Positions 1 to 6,238 of a stretch of 7,006 nt of DNA are shown here, one piece after another. A model generated the notes under the pieces. The model made no database searches and was not told where the DNA came from. It worked only from the letters and a program-made list of their open reading frames with translations. The DNA comes from Chromatiales bacterium (GTDB lineage Bacteria; Pseudomonadota; Gammaproteobacteria; Chromatiales; Chromatiaceae), in assembly GCA_024639625.1 (NCBI GenBank), contig JAHEIA010000167.1, positions 1 to 7,006 of the forward strand, written 5' to 3'. A program made the position numbers and the translations under genes. Positions within the stretch are counted from its first letter, which is position 1; every line of letters begins with the position of its first letter.

Positions 1-1083
1 GAAGATCACCAGCCCGAAGGTGACGACGTAGGCGCCGACCCCGGGCAGCGTGCTGTCGAATGCCAACGACGAAAGCTCGGCGCCCGAGCTGCCGCTGGTC
101 CACTGTCCCGAGATGATGATTACCAATGCGGTGATGGTGCAAATGACCAGGGTATCGATGAACGTACCGAGCATGGCCACCGTGCCCTGACGCACCGGGT
201 CTGTGGTCTTTGCCGCTGCATGGGCGATCGGCGCCGAGCCCAGACCCGCTTCGTTGGAGAAGATACCGCGCGCCACGCCCCATTGAATGGCCATCATGAC
301 ACCGGCCCCGGCAAACCCCCCGAGCTCAGCGGTAGGCGTGAACGCGTGCCGGACGATCATGCCGAGGGCTGCCGGAACCGCTGAGACATTGAGCGCGATC
401 ACCACTAGACCACCCAGCAGATAGGCCACCGCCATTAAGGGCACCAACTTGCCGGCGACCTGCGCGATGCGCCGGATGCCGCCGATCAGCACCAGGAAAA
501 CGAAGACCGCCATCACCAGCCCGGTAAGCCAGAACGGGATCGACAGATTCGCCTCCAGAGCATCGGCCACCGAATTCGCCTGCACCATGTTGCCGATGCC
601 GAAACCGGCGATGGCGCCAAAGATCGCGAACGCCGTGCCGAGCCATTTCCAATTGTGTCCGAGCCCGTTCTTGATGTAATACATCGGGCCGCCAACGTGG
701 TTCCCCTCTTCGTCGACTTCGCGATACTTCACCGCGAGCACGGCCTCGGCGTACTTGGTCGCCATGCCGACCAGGGCGGTACACCACATCCAGAACACTG
801 CACCCGGCCCGCCGATGGCGATGGCGGTGCCCACCCCTGCAATATTGCCGGTTCCGATGGTCGCCGAGAGGGAGGTCATCAGCGCGTTGAAGGGCGTGAT
901 GTCGCCCTCCTCGTCGGAATGCCGGCCGCGCCACAACATCTGGAAGCCGTATCCGAGATGGCGCAGCGGAATCAAACGCAGGCCGATCATCAAATAGAGG
1001 CCGGTCCCCAGAATCAGCGCCAGCATCGCCGGACCCCAGACTGCGCTGTTGAGCCAATTGAACACATCGGTCAGAAACTGCAC
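1..1083 (-). CDS. Alanine/glycine:cation symporter (AGCS family), C-terminus cut by window edge
   Basis: An inner-membrane secondary transporter of the AGCS (sodium:alanine symporter) family, which takes up alanine or glycine with Na+ or H+. The 361 residues present carry family signatures: GTGNIAGVGTAIAIGGPGA at about 77-95, followed by FWMW; GGPMYYIKNG at about 131-140; and near the end RGIFSNEAGLGSAPIAHAAA (about 273-292). Several hydrophobic helices are visible, the first at about residues 14-35. Family members usually have about 440-550 residues, so roughly the last 100 lie beyond position 1. The start is GTG at 1083-1081, chosen because an AGGAGG Shine-Dalgarno sits 9 nt upstream and the family's usual N-terminus follows; the next in-frame GTG is six codons further in. 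It is transcribed away from the TRAP cluster and is probably unrelated to it. Family assignment is firm; the exact substrate and coupling ion are not readable from the sequence. Confidence 0.95.
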   Translation of the reverse strand, partial: MQFLTDVFNWLNSAVWGPAMLALILGTGLYLMIGLRLIPLRHLGYGFQMLWRGRHSDEEGDITPFNALMTSLSATIGTGNIAGVGTAIAIGGPGAVFWMWCTALVGMATKYAEAVLAVKYREVDEEGNHVGGPMYYIKNGLGHNWKWLGTAFAIFGAIAGFGIGNMVQANSVADALEANLSIPFWLTGLVMAVFVFLVLIGGIRRIAQVAGKLVPLMAVAYLLGGLVVIALNVSAVPAALGMIVRHAFTPTAELGGFAGAGVMMAIQWGVARGIFSNEAGLGSAPIAHAAAKTTDPVRQGTVAMLGTFIDTLVICTITALVIIISGQWTSGSSGAELSSLAFDSTLPGVGAYVVTFGLVIF

Positions 1084-1090
1084 GCGGGCG

Positions 1091-1098
1091 CTCCTCCT
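1091..1098 (-). promoter_or_regulatory. Ribosome binding site of the AGCS symporter
   Basis: On the minus strand this reads AGGAGGAG, a full anti-16S match. The AGGAGG core lies 9 nt before the GTG at 1083. It decides the start codon of the symporter in favour of this GTG over the in-frame GTG six codons later. Confidence 0.8.
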
Positions 1099-1115
1099 GT
1101 TGTGGTTTGCCGGAC

Positions 1116-1144
1116 AATATACACGCAGGTTGCGGCGCCCCCAA
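1116..1144 (-). promoter_or_regulatory. Candidate sigma-70 promoter of the AGCS symporter
   Basis: On the minus strand TTGGGG (1144-1139) is followed after exactly 17 bp by TATATT (1121-1116). These are a half-matching -35 and a good -10 at ideal spacing. The -10 ends about 32 bp before the GTG start, leaving a short leader that holds the strong ribosome binding site. This is seen by eye only; the -35 is weak. Confidence 0.45.
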
Positions 1145-1294
1145 GATTGGCCGGGGCTCCGTAGGTGCCAGCGGCGTTTTTCTTCTCGCGGAAATAGTGG
1201 TATTAAATGGGGGTTTTTTGATTACCCGGACGTTTCGCCATCGGCTCGGGTTTCGCTGTAATGTACGTCTGGTATGGGAGCGTTGGAGGTTGCG

Positions 1295-1310
1295 TGGGGC
1301 TAACGCCCCA
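1295..1310. repeat. Short inverted repeat (6-bp arms, 4-nt loop)
   Basis: TGGGGC, TAAC, GCCCCA form a perfect six-pair stem with a tetraloop. There is no T-run on either strand, so it does not look like an intrinsic terminator. It is short enough to occur by chance in GC-rich DNA, and no role is assigned. Confidence 0.4.
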
Positions 1311-1345
1311 AGATCTCTGAATCGAGTTCCCGCACCCGGAGGCGT

Positions 1346-1379
1346 GTCCTTTCTCTTGCTCGGCTAAAAGAAAAAGGAC
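1346..1379. repeat. Hairpin with 12-bp arms and one mismatch
   Basis: GTCCTTTCTCTT (1346-1357) pairs with AAGAAAAAGGAC (1368-1379) at 11 of 12 positions around a 10-nt loop. The arms are purine/pyrimidine-skewed, unlike the surrounding GC-rich DNA. No U-tract follows the hairpin on the plus strand, and it lies upstream of both divergent genes, so a terminator role is unlikely. It could be a copy of a dispersed palindromic intergenic element or a regulatory leader structure; the sequence alone does not decide. Confidence 0.45.
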
Positions 1380-1555
1380 GGAAAGAGGAGGTCGCCCGAC
1401 GGGTCCGCTACTGGCGATTTAGACTCGGGGCTTCGATGCGCGGCAGGCAGGAGCGGGATCCAGTTCTCCAATCCACTCGGTTCCGTGCCACAATGGCAGG
1501 GCTTCGAGTTAGGCAGCCACGTTAGTTTGCTGACTCAACCCCATGTTAAGAAAAT

Positions 1556-1560
1556 AGGAG
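1556..1560 (+). promoter_or_regulatory. Ribosome binding site of the 118-residue membrane protein
   Basis: AGGAG lies 6 nt before the ATG at 1567, a standard Shine-Dalgarno arrangement. This is the main reason for accepting the small unrecognised ORF as a real gene and for fixing its start. Confidence 0.7.
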
Positions 1561-1566
1561 TGCACG

Positions 1567-1923
1567 ATGTCGATCTGCAGCAATATCAAGGACTTGAGCC
1601 AACGTCACGGTTGGGTTTCCGACTTCTTCTCGCTGTTGGCCGTGGCCCTGCTGTTCGCCTCCATCGCATTCGCTCTGTTTTACGAGCGCGAGATCGTCGC
1701 CTGGATGGGCGCCAATCTGCTGCTGCACGTCCCGCTGCTGATCGCCGCGCTGGTGCTCGACGTGTTCCTCATCTTCGGCCTGCTCTGCGCCGGCGCCACC
1801 CGTTGTGAAGACGGCGCCTGCTTCCGCACCTTTCGCGGCCGGCGTCACGGCGGCCCTTCGATCGGCAGTGCATTCTCCAACTGGGTGCGGCACATGGAGC
1901 ACGTCGGCAAGAAGCATCGTTGA
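1567..1923 (+). CDS. Small two-helix membrane protein of unknown function
   Basis: The 118-residue product is not recognised. It has a polar N-terminus, two hydrophobic segments at about 20-39 and 51-73, and a basic tail of about 45 residues rich in Arg, His and Lys. A short acidic/basic linker (YEREIVAWMG) joins the helices, so it is probably a hairpin in the inner membrane with both ends cytoplasmic. Cysteines 74, 80 and 85, at the end of helix 2 and just after it (C-x5-C-x4-C), could bind metal or form disulfides, but this is a weak pattern. The start is an ATG with a good AGGAG. Its TGA lies 23 bp before the chosen ATG of the TatT-like gene and overlaps a possible TTG start of that gene, so the two are almost surely co-transcribed. 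That position makes it a candidate accessory part of the transporter. A chance neighbour in the same transcript is the alternative. Confidence 0.75.
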   Translation: MSICSNIKDLSQRHGWVSDFFSLLAVALLFASIAFALFYEREIVAWMGANLLLHVPLLIAALVLDVFLIFGLLCAGATRCEDGACFRTFRGRRHGGPSIGSAFSNWVRHMEHVGKKHR

Positions 1924-1946
1924 ACCCGCGGGGCGGGGTTCGCCGG

Positions 1947-2813
1947 ATGCCGCGACGATACCGGGGAGCCCGTCGCACTAGCCTCGGCGCGCTGCCAGCC
2001 GTATTGCTCATCCTGATCACCGCGGGCTGCGCCTCCCTGTACACCAGCCGCATGGCGGATAGTCTCAGCGCGGCCATGATGGCGCAGAACGACCCGGAAA
2101 TCGTTCGTGCCGGGGCTCCCGCGTATTTGCTGCTGATCGATTCCCTGATCGAGGACGCACCGAACGACCGGCGCCTGCTGCGCTCCGGCGCGGAGCTCTA
2201 CGCCGCCTACGCCGGCGCCTTCGCCGCCGAGGCCAAGCAGCGGAACCGGCTCACGGAGAGGGCCTTCGACTATGCGCGCCGCGCCTTCTGTCTTCGCTAC
2301 GCCCGCCTTTGCCCGATGCTCGACCGCCCCTACCCGGAGTTCGCCGACGCGTTGCAGGACGCTAACCCACGCGACCTGGAAACGCTATTCGTTCTGGGCA
2401 CTACCTGGGCCGCTTGGATCCAGGCGCGGAGCGAAGACTGGAATGCCCTGGCCCAGTTGCCCAAGGCGGAGCTGCTGCTGCAGCGGATCGTCGATCAGGA
2501 CCCGGGCTTCCGCCAGGGACGCGCCCAGCTCTATCTCGCCGTCATGCGCTCGCAGATCCCGCCGGCCCTGGGCGGCAATCCGGAATTGGGCCGCGAGCAC
2601 TTCGAGCTGGCAATCCGCTATTCGGACGGCCGGGACCTGATCGTACAGGTCGAGTTCGCCCGCCAATATGCCCGCCTGGTGTTTGATCAGGAACTCCACG
2701 ACCGCCTGTTGCGCGAGGTGCTGGCGGCCGACCCGAATCAGCCGGGCCTCACCCTGAGCAACGTTCTGGCGCAAGAGCAGGCGCGGGAGCTGCTGGACGA
2801 GGAATATTTCTGA
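1947..2813 (+). CDS. tatT: TatT-like TPR lipoprotein, TRAP transporter accessory component
   Basis: Resembles the TRAP-associated TatT family (Treponema pallidum Tp0956), in which the protein is a periplasmic lipoprotein that forms a perforated trimer of TPR-like helices and binds the substrate-binding protein. From the ATG the 288-residue product has an Arg-rich n-region, a hydrophobic core and a lipobox-like TAGC with Cys28 as the lipid anchor; Thr at -3 is slightly unusual. The rest is almost wholly helical with A/L/Y/R-rich repeats, as expected of TPR folds. Segments such as LLRSGAELYAAYAGAFAAEA and LFVLGTTWAAWIQ fit the family's helix pattern. The start is uncertain: ATG 1947 gives a normal signal peptide, whereas an in-frame TTG at 1920 would overlap the previous stop codon (TTGA) and add nine residues; neither has a clear ribosome binding site. 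The gene lies directly before the TRAP binding protein, the order known for TPAT operons. Assigned by overall pattern and context, not by a catalytic motif. Confidence 0.87.
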   Translation: MPRRYRGARRTSLGALPAVLLILITAGCASLYTSRMADSLSAAMMAQNDPEIVRAGAPAYLLLIDSLIEDAPNDRRLLRSGAELYAAYAGAFAAEAKQRNRLTERAFDYARRAFCLRYARLCPMLDRPYPEFADALQDANPRDLETLFVLGTTWAAWIQARSEDWNALAQLPKAELLLQRIVDQDPGFRQGRAQLYLAVMRSQIPPALGGNPELGREHFELAIRYSDGRDLIVQVEFARQYARLVFDQELHDRLLREVLAADPNQPGLTLSNVLAQEQARELLDEEYF

Positions 2814-2868
2814 CCGAGTACACTGCGCGCCCCGCTCGCGTCCGTTACAATGGCTGAAAATAATCCGC

Positions 2869-2875
2869 AAAGGGG
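2869..2875 (+). promoter_or_regulatory. Ribosome binding site of the TRAP binding protein
   Basis: AAAGGGG lies 7 nt before the GTG at 2883. It favours this GTG over the upstream ATG at 2850, which has no Shine-Dalgarno, and over the ATG at 2889, for which the spacing would be 13 nt. Confidence 0.6.
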
Positions 2876-2882
2876 CACTGCC

Positions 2883-3908
2883 GTGAGGATGCGCGCTGCG
2901 CGAACGACCGTCGTCGGATGGGGGGCGCTGCTGGTCGTTTTGCTGCTGGGAAGCCTGGGTCAGGCACAGGCGTTCACCCTGAAGATCGCCACCCTCGCGC
3001 CGGACGGCACGAGTTGGATGCGCGAGGCGCGCGGCGCAGCGGACGAGATCGCCGAGCGCACCGCCGGGCGGTTGAAGCTGCGCTTCTATCCCGGGGGCGT
3101 GATGGGCAACGACCGCAGCGTGTTGCGCAAGATTCGCGTCGGCCAGCTGCACGGCGGGATGGTCACCAGCGGGGGACTGTCCGACATCTACCCGGACATT
3201 CAGATCTACGGTCTGCCCTTCGCCTTCCGCTCCTACGCCGAGGTGGACTATGTGCGCACCCGCATGGATCCCCTGCTGCTGGAAAAGCTCGCCGCCGAGG
3301 GCCTGGTGAGCTTCGGCCTGTCGGAAGGCGGCTTTGCCTACCTGGCTTCCACCCGGCCCATCCGCAGCGTCGCGGACCTGCGTCAGCGCAAGGTCTGGGT
3401 GCCGGAAGGGGACGCCATCAGCATCGCCGCGTTTCACGCGGTCGACGTGTCGCCGATCCCGCTGCCCCTGAGCGACGTGCTCACCGGCCTGCAAACCGGA
3501 CTCATCGACACGGTCGGCAGCACCCCGGCCGCCATCATCGCCCTGCAGTGGCATACCCAGGTCGGTTATTTCACCGATGCGCCCCTGCTCTACACCTATG
3601 GCACCCTGGTGCTCAGCGAGCGGGCGTTGAAGAAGATCTCGCCCGCTGATCGCGCGATTCTCGAAACGGTCCTCGGCGCGGCCCTGCGCCGGGTCAATGC
3701 GCAGAGCAGGGAGGCGAACCAGGAGGCCTTGCAGGTACTGCACGATCAGGGCATCGAGATCATCGCCCCCTCCGAGAACGAGCTGGAACGCTGGCGCGGT
3801 CCGGTCAACCGGGCGATCGATGAGCTGGCCGCCGAGGGTGTCATCTCGCAGGCGATGCTGGATCGGCTGCGTCAGCACCTACGGACCTCGCGCACCGGCC
3901 GCGACTGA
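2883..3908 (+). CDS. dctP: TRAP transporter periplasmic substrate-binding protein, DctP/TatP type
   Basis: The extracytoplasmic solute receptor of a TRAP transporter (DctP family). It binds the ligand in the periplasm and hands it to the QM permease. From GTG 2883 the product has 341 residues, normal for the family, with a Sec signal peptide ending in AQA, so the mature chain starts near Phe31 (FTLKIATLAP). Family features follow: FYPGGVMGNDRSVLRKIR at about 68-85, GLPFAFRSYAEVDYV at about 110-124, and the second-domain stretch VADLRQRKVWVPEGD (163-177) leading into LTGLQTGLIDTVGSTP. In classical members an arginine in the 'K-x-R-V' strand clamps the ligand carboxylate; here that place holds Trp172 (KVWVP), and the usual Asn-containing ligand loop reads GSTP. 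With tatT directly upstream this matches the TPAT subfamily, whose cleft is hydrophobic. The start was chosen by the AAAGGGG upstream; ATG 2850 would add 11 residues. The family is certain; the ligand is unknown. Confidence 0.95.
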   Translation: MRMRAARTTVVGWGALLVVLLLGSLGQAQAFTLKIATLAPDGTSWMREARGAADEIAERTAGRLKLRFYPGGVMGNDRSVLRKIRVGQLHGGMVTSGGLSDIYPDIQIYGLPFAFRSYAEVDYVRTRMDPLLLEKLAAEGLVSFGLSEGGFAYLASTRPIRSVADLRQRKVWVPEGDAISIAAFHAVDVSPIPLPLSDVLTGLQTGLIDTVGSTPAAIIALQWHTQVGYFTDAPLLYTYGTLVLSERALKKISPADRAILETVLGAALRRVNAQSREANQEALQVLHDQGIEIIAPSENELERWRGPVNRAIDELAAEGVISQAMLDRLRQHLRTSRTGRD

Positions 3909-3930
3909 TCCTCGCCGGAGCCCGCGGACA

Positions 3931-4431
3931 GTGCCGAACGGATTCGTCAGACTGGCCCGAGGCACCCGGCGTCTATTGCTGCGCTGCGAGGACCTGCTGC
4001 TGGTCGGCATGCTCTGCGGGATGATCCTGCTGGCGATGCTGCAGATCGTGCTGCGTAACCTGTGGAACACCAGCCTGGTCTGGGGCGACCCCAGCCTGCG
4101 CATCGCGGTGCTCTGGGTCACCCTGCTGGGAGCCATGGCTGCGACCCGGGAGCGCCACCACATCCACATCGATCTGATATCCCGGCTCCTCCCGCCACGC
4201 GCTAGGGCGTACACCCGCGTGCTGACCGACCTCTTCAGCAGCCTGATCTGCGGCGTACTCGCCTGGGTCAGCGGCCGCTTCGTGCTCTACGAATGGCAGG
4301 ACGGCAACATACTCTTCGCCTCACTGCCAGCATGGGCCGGGGAGATCATCCTGCCGATCGGCTTCGCGGTGATGTCGCTGCGCTTCCTGGCCAGCGCAGT
4401 TGCCGACCTGGGGAAGGATGAGGCCCGATGA
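3931..4431 (+). CDS. dctQ: TRAP transporter small permease, DctQ type
   Basis: The small membrane subunit of the TRAP transporter, which joins DctM in the inner membrane to form the QM symporter. The 166-residue product has four hydrophobic helices at about 22-41, 57-72, 97-117 and 137-155, the standard DctQ topology. The family signature lies around helix 2 and the following loop: WVTLLGAMAATRERHHIHID at 62-81, matching the usual 'lGa..a.r.g.Hi.vd' pattern. The GTG at 3931 is the only reasonable start near the expected N-terminus, with GGAG at 3917-3920 ten nt upstream. The frame remains open further upstream, but that part runs in an alternative frame of dctP and is not coding. The stop overlaps the dctM start as ATGA (4428-4431), a sign of translational coupling, and the gap to dctP is 22 bp. 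Confident in family and place. Confidence 0.93.
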   Translation: MPNGFVRLARGTRRLLLRCEDLLLVGMLCGMILLAMLQIVLRNLWNTSLVWGDPSLRIAVLWVTLLGAMAATRERHHIHIDLISRLLPPRARAYTRVLTDLFSSLICGVLAWVSGRFVLYEWQDGNILFASLPAWAGEIILPIGFAVMSLRFLASAVADLGKDEAR

Positions 4432-5714
4432 TCATCCTCGCCGGCATCGTCCTGCTGCTGCTCGCCCTGCTGGGCGCCCCGCTGTTCGCCGTCATCGCGG
4501 CTAGCGCCTTGCTCGGCTTTCAGCGGCTCGACGTGGACCTCTCGGTGGTGGCGATCGAGTTCTACCGCATCGCCGAGATGCCGGTCCTGCTCTCCATCCC
4601 ATTATTCGCCTTCGCCGGCTATCTGCTCAGCGAGAGCCACGCACCGAAACGCCTGGTGCGCCTCACCCAGGCCCTGCTCGGCTGGCTGCCCGGTGGCCTG
4701 GCCATGGTGGCCCTGTGCGTGTGCGCCCTGTTCACTGCTTTTACCGGGGCCTCCGGGGTGACCATCATCGCGGTCGGCGCACTGCTCTACCCGGCCCTGG
4801 TCCACGCCGGCTACCGCAAGAACTTCAGCCTCGGGCTGGTCACCACATCCGGTAGCCTCGGCCTGCTGTTCGCCCCCGCCCTACCGCTAATCCTGTACGC
4901 AGTGATCTCCCAGCAGTTGGGGATCGGCGAGCCGGTCAGCGTGGACGACATGTTCCTCGCGGGGATCTTTCCCGGTGTCCTGATGCTGTTGCTGCTGGTG
5001 GGCTGGAGCCTGTGGTCGTACCGCGGGCTGGAGCTGCAACCGTTTTCACGCCAGGAAGCGTGGCAGGCGGTCCGCGAGGCCGCATGGGAGATCCCGCTGC
5101 CGATCATCGTACTCGGCGGGATCTACAGCGGCACCTTCGCGGTCTCCGAGGCAGCCGCCGTTACTGCCTTCTATGTTCTGGTGATCGAGGTCCTGGTGCA
5201 GCGCGATATCCCGCTGCGCGAGCTGCCGAAGATCATCCGCGAGGCCATGGTACTGGTCGGCGGCATCCTGGTGATCCTCGGCGCGTCACTGGCGTCGACG
5301 AATTACCTGATCGACGCCGAGGTGCCGACGCGACTGTTCGACACGGTTCGCGCCTACGTCTCGGACAAGGTCACTTTTCTGATCCTGTTGAACGTCTTCC
5401 TGCTCATGCTGGGCACCATGCTCGACATCTTCTCCGCCCTGGTGCTCATGGTACCGCTGCTGCTTCCGGTCGCGCTCGGTTACGGCATCGACCCAGTGCA
5501 CCTGGGCATCATCTTCCTCGCCAACATGCAGATCGGCTATTTCACCCCCCCTATCGGGATGAACCTGTTCATCGCCAGCTACCGCTTCAAGAAGCCGATC
5601 GTGGAGATCTACGTGGCCACGCTTCCCTGGTTCCTGCTGCTGCTCGGCGCGGTGCTGATCATCACCTACTGGCCCGCGCTCTCCCTGAGCCTGCCCGGCC
5701 GACTCACCCCCTGA
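4428..5714 (+). CDS. dctM: TRAP transporter large permease, DctM type
   Basis: The large membrane subunit of the TRAP transporter (DctM; ion transporter superfamily). It carries the substrate and cation path and usually runs on a Na+ gradient. At 428 residues it has the normal length and about 11-12 hydrophobic segments. Family motifs in order are FTGASGVTIIAVGALLYPAL at 105-124 (first helical hairpin region), GLLFAPALPLILYAV at 145-159, GGIYSGTFAVSEAAAVTAFY at 230-249, and MQIGYFTPPIGMNLF at 367-381. The 145-159 motif departs from the usual 'PPS' form: it reads FAPALP, which may reflect the unusual ligand of this subfamily, but that is an inference. The start ATG overlaps the dctQ stop by four bases. 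No intrinsic terminator is visible after the stop; the next gene follows after 98 bp. Identification is secure; substrate and ion are not determined by the sequence. Confidence 0.96.
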   Translation: MIILAGIVLLLLALLGAPLFAVIAASALLGFQRLDVDLSVVAIEFYRIAEMPVLLSIPLFAFAGYLLSESHAPKRLVRLTQALLGWLPGGLAMVALCVCALFTAFTGASGVTIIAVGALLYPALVHAGYRKNFSLGLVTTSGSLGLLFAPALPLILYAVISQQLGIGEPVSVDDMFLAGIFPGVLMLLLLVGWSLWSYRGLELQPFSRQEAWQAVREAAWEIPLPIIVLGGIYSGTFAVSEAAAVTAFYVLVIEVLVQRDIPLRELPKIIREAMVLVGGILVILGASLASTNYLIDAEVPTRLFDTVRAYVSDKVTFLILLNVFLLMLGTMLDIFSALVLMVPLLLPVALGYGIDPVHLGIIFLANMQIGYFTPPIGMNLFIASYRFKKPIVEIYVATLPWFLLLLGAVLIITYWPALSLSLPGRLTP

Positions 5715-5735
5715 GCGAATTTCCACAGAAACCGA

Positions 5736-5762
5736 AATAGCATTTCGTAATATAATGCTATT
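5736..5762. promoter_or_regulatory. Perfect 9-bp inverted repeat around a consensus -10 before exbB
   Basis: AATAGCATT (5736-5744) and AATGCTATT (5754-5762) are exact reverse complements separated by 9 nt. The sequence TATAAT (5751-5756), a perfect sigma-70 -10, runs from the spacer into the right arm. No good -35 is visible 16-18 bp upstream. The element is strikingly AT-rich compared with its surroundings. A dyad overlapping a -10 is the usual look of a repressor operator; the missing -35 would also suit an activator-dependent promoter. It does not match the 19-bp Fur consensus well. No U-tract follows, so a terminator for dctM is unlikely. It probably drives exbB-exbD-tonB, with transcription starting about 50 bp before the GTG of exbB. 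Confidence 0.55.
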
Positions 5763-5812
5763 CGATCCGGCCGACCGGCGGCTCGGTTGTCACGCCCTAT
5801 CGGAGAAGATCT

Positions 5813-6238
5813 GTGGAGATCCTTAAGGAATATCTGGATTTCGGCGTCATCGGGATCCTCGGGTTCATGAGTTTTCTCATGGTCTGGTTCGCTGTCGAAC
5901 GCTATTTTTACTTCCGCAAGGTGGACCTTGCCCAATTTACTCACCCGGACGAACTCAACGTCGAGCTGACGAGGCACCTGACAATCATTTCGTCGGTCGG
6001 CAGCAACGCCCCCTATGTAGGCCTGCTCGGCACGGTGCTAGGCATCCTCCTCACCTTCTACGACATCGGCCAGGCCGGCAGCATCGACACCAACGCCATC
6101 ATGTTCGGTCTCGCCCTGGCGCTGAAGGCCACCGCCCTGGGACTGTTGGTCGCCATCCCGGCGATCCTGCTCTACAACGCCCTGTTGCGTAAGGTCGACG
6201 TACTCACCGCCTACTGGAAGAAAGAGCATCAGAAATGA
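5813..6238 (+). CDS. exbB: ExbB-type proton channel subunit of the TonB energiser (short form)
   Basis: The inner-membrane MotA/TolQ/ExbB-family channel subunit, which with ExbD turns proton-motive force into TonB movement. The product has 141 residues, far shorter than E. coli ExbB (about 244), and fits the compact 'group 2' ExbB of Helicobacter-like TonB systems. There are three hydrophobic segments at about 8-29, 60-84 and 98-123. The core shows VGSNAPYVGLLGTVLGIL at 62-79 and GLALALKATALGLLVAIPAI at 99-118, holding the family's conserved channel threonines (Thr74, Thr107). The start is GTG 5813 with GGAG (5802-5805) 7 nt upstream. Its stop overlaps the exbD ATG. TolQ was considered, but the length, the ExbD-type partner and the adjoining TonB with a Pro/Glu/Lys spacer favour ExbB. 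Confidence 0.93.
   Translation: MEILKEYLDFGVIGILGFMSFLMVWFAVERYFYFRKVDLAQFTHPDELNVELTRHLTIISSVGSNAPYVGLLGTVLGILLTFYDIGQAGSIDTNAIMFGLALALKATALGLLVAIPAILLYNALLRKVDVLTAYWKKEHQK

Larger units (their letters stand above)
1084..1566. other. Divergent intergenic region without a convincing gene
   Basis: About 480 bases separate the symporter from the TRAP cluster. Short open frames exist here but lack a ribosome binding site, recognisable domains or consistent coding character, so no gene is called. The part nearest the symporter holds its promoter and ribosome binding site. An AT-richer patch at about 1190-1222 includes TATTAA at 1201-1206, a possible plus-strand -10 with only a weak T-rich hexamer 18 bp upstream. 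Two hairpins lie at 1295-1310 and 1346-1379. A loose imperfect dyad sits at about 1506-1539, close to the ribosome binding site of the next gene. No strong -35/-10 pair is visible just before 1567, so the TRAP-cluster promoter is not placed. Confidence 0.6.

Noticed and set aside
326..1144. A 272-codon minus-strand open frame at the left end
   Set aside because: It is in a different frame from the symporter on the same strand and its translation is Arg-rich without any domain. The AGCS frame with its signature motifs is the real gene.
1295..1310. Intrinsic terminator between the divergent genes
   Set aside because: The stem is only six pairs with no T-run, and neither flanking gene ends here; both are transcribed away from this region.
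1107..1367. Short plus-strand open frames in the intergenic region, including 1049-1261 and 1485-1808
   Set aside because: They have no Shine-Dalgarno, overlap promoter or real coding sequence and show no domain. The 1485-1808 frame mostly shadows the 118-residue gene.
2846..2851. TACAAT as a -10 of an internal promoter before dctP
   Set aside because: No acceptable -35 lies 16-18 bp upstream, and a single hexamer is too weak. Read-through from tatT explains expression.
2385..3878. A 497-codon open frame on the minus strand opposite tatT and dctP
   Set aside because: It lies wholly antisense to two well-supported genes, has low-complexity Gln/Arg/Asp/Gly-rich translation and no recognisable domain. 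Long antisense frames are expected in GC-rich DNA.
5012..5740. A 242-codon plus-strand frame overlapping dctM
   Set aside because: It is a shifted-frame shadow of dctM with Arg/Ala/Gly-rich translation; dctM has clear family motifs throughout the same stretch.
5734..5762. Fur box before exbB
   Set aside because: The inverted repeat was compared by eye with the 19-bp consensus GATAATGATAATCATTATC in several registers and matched poorly, so iron regulation is not claimed.
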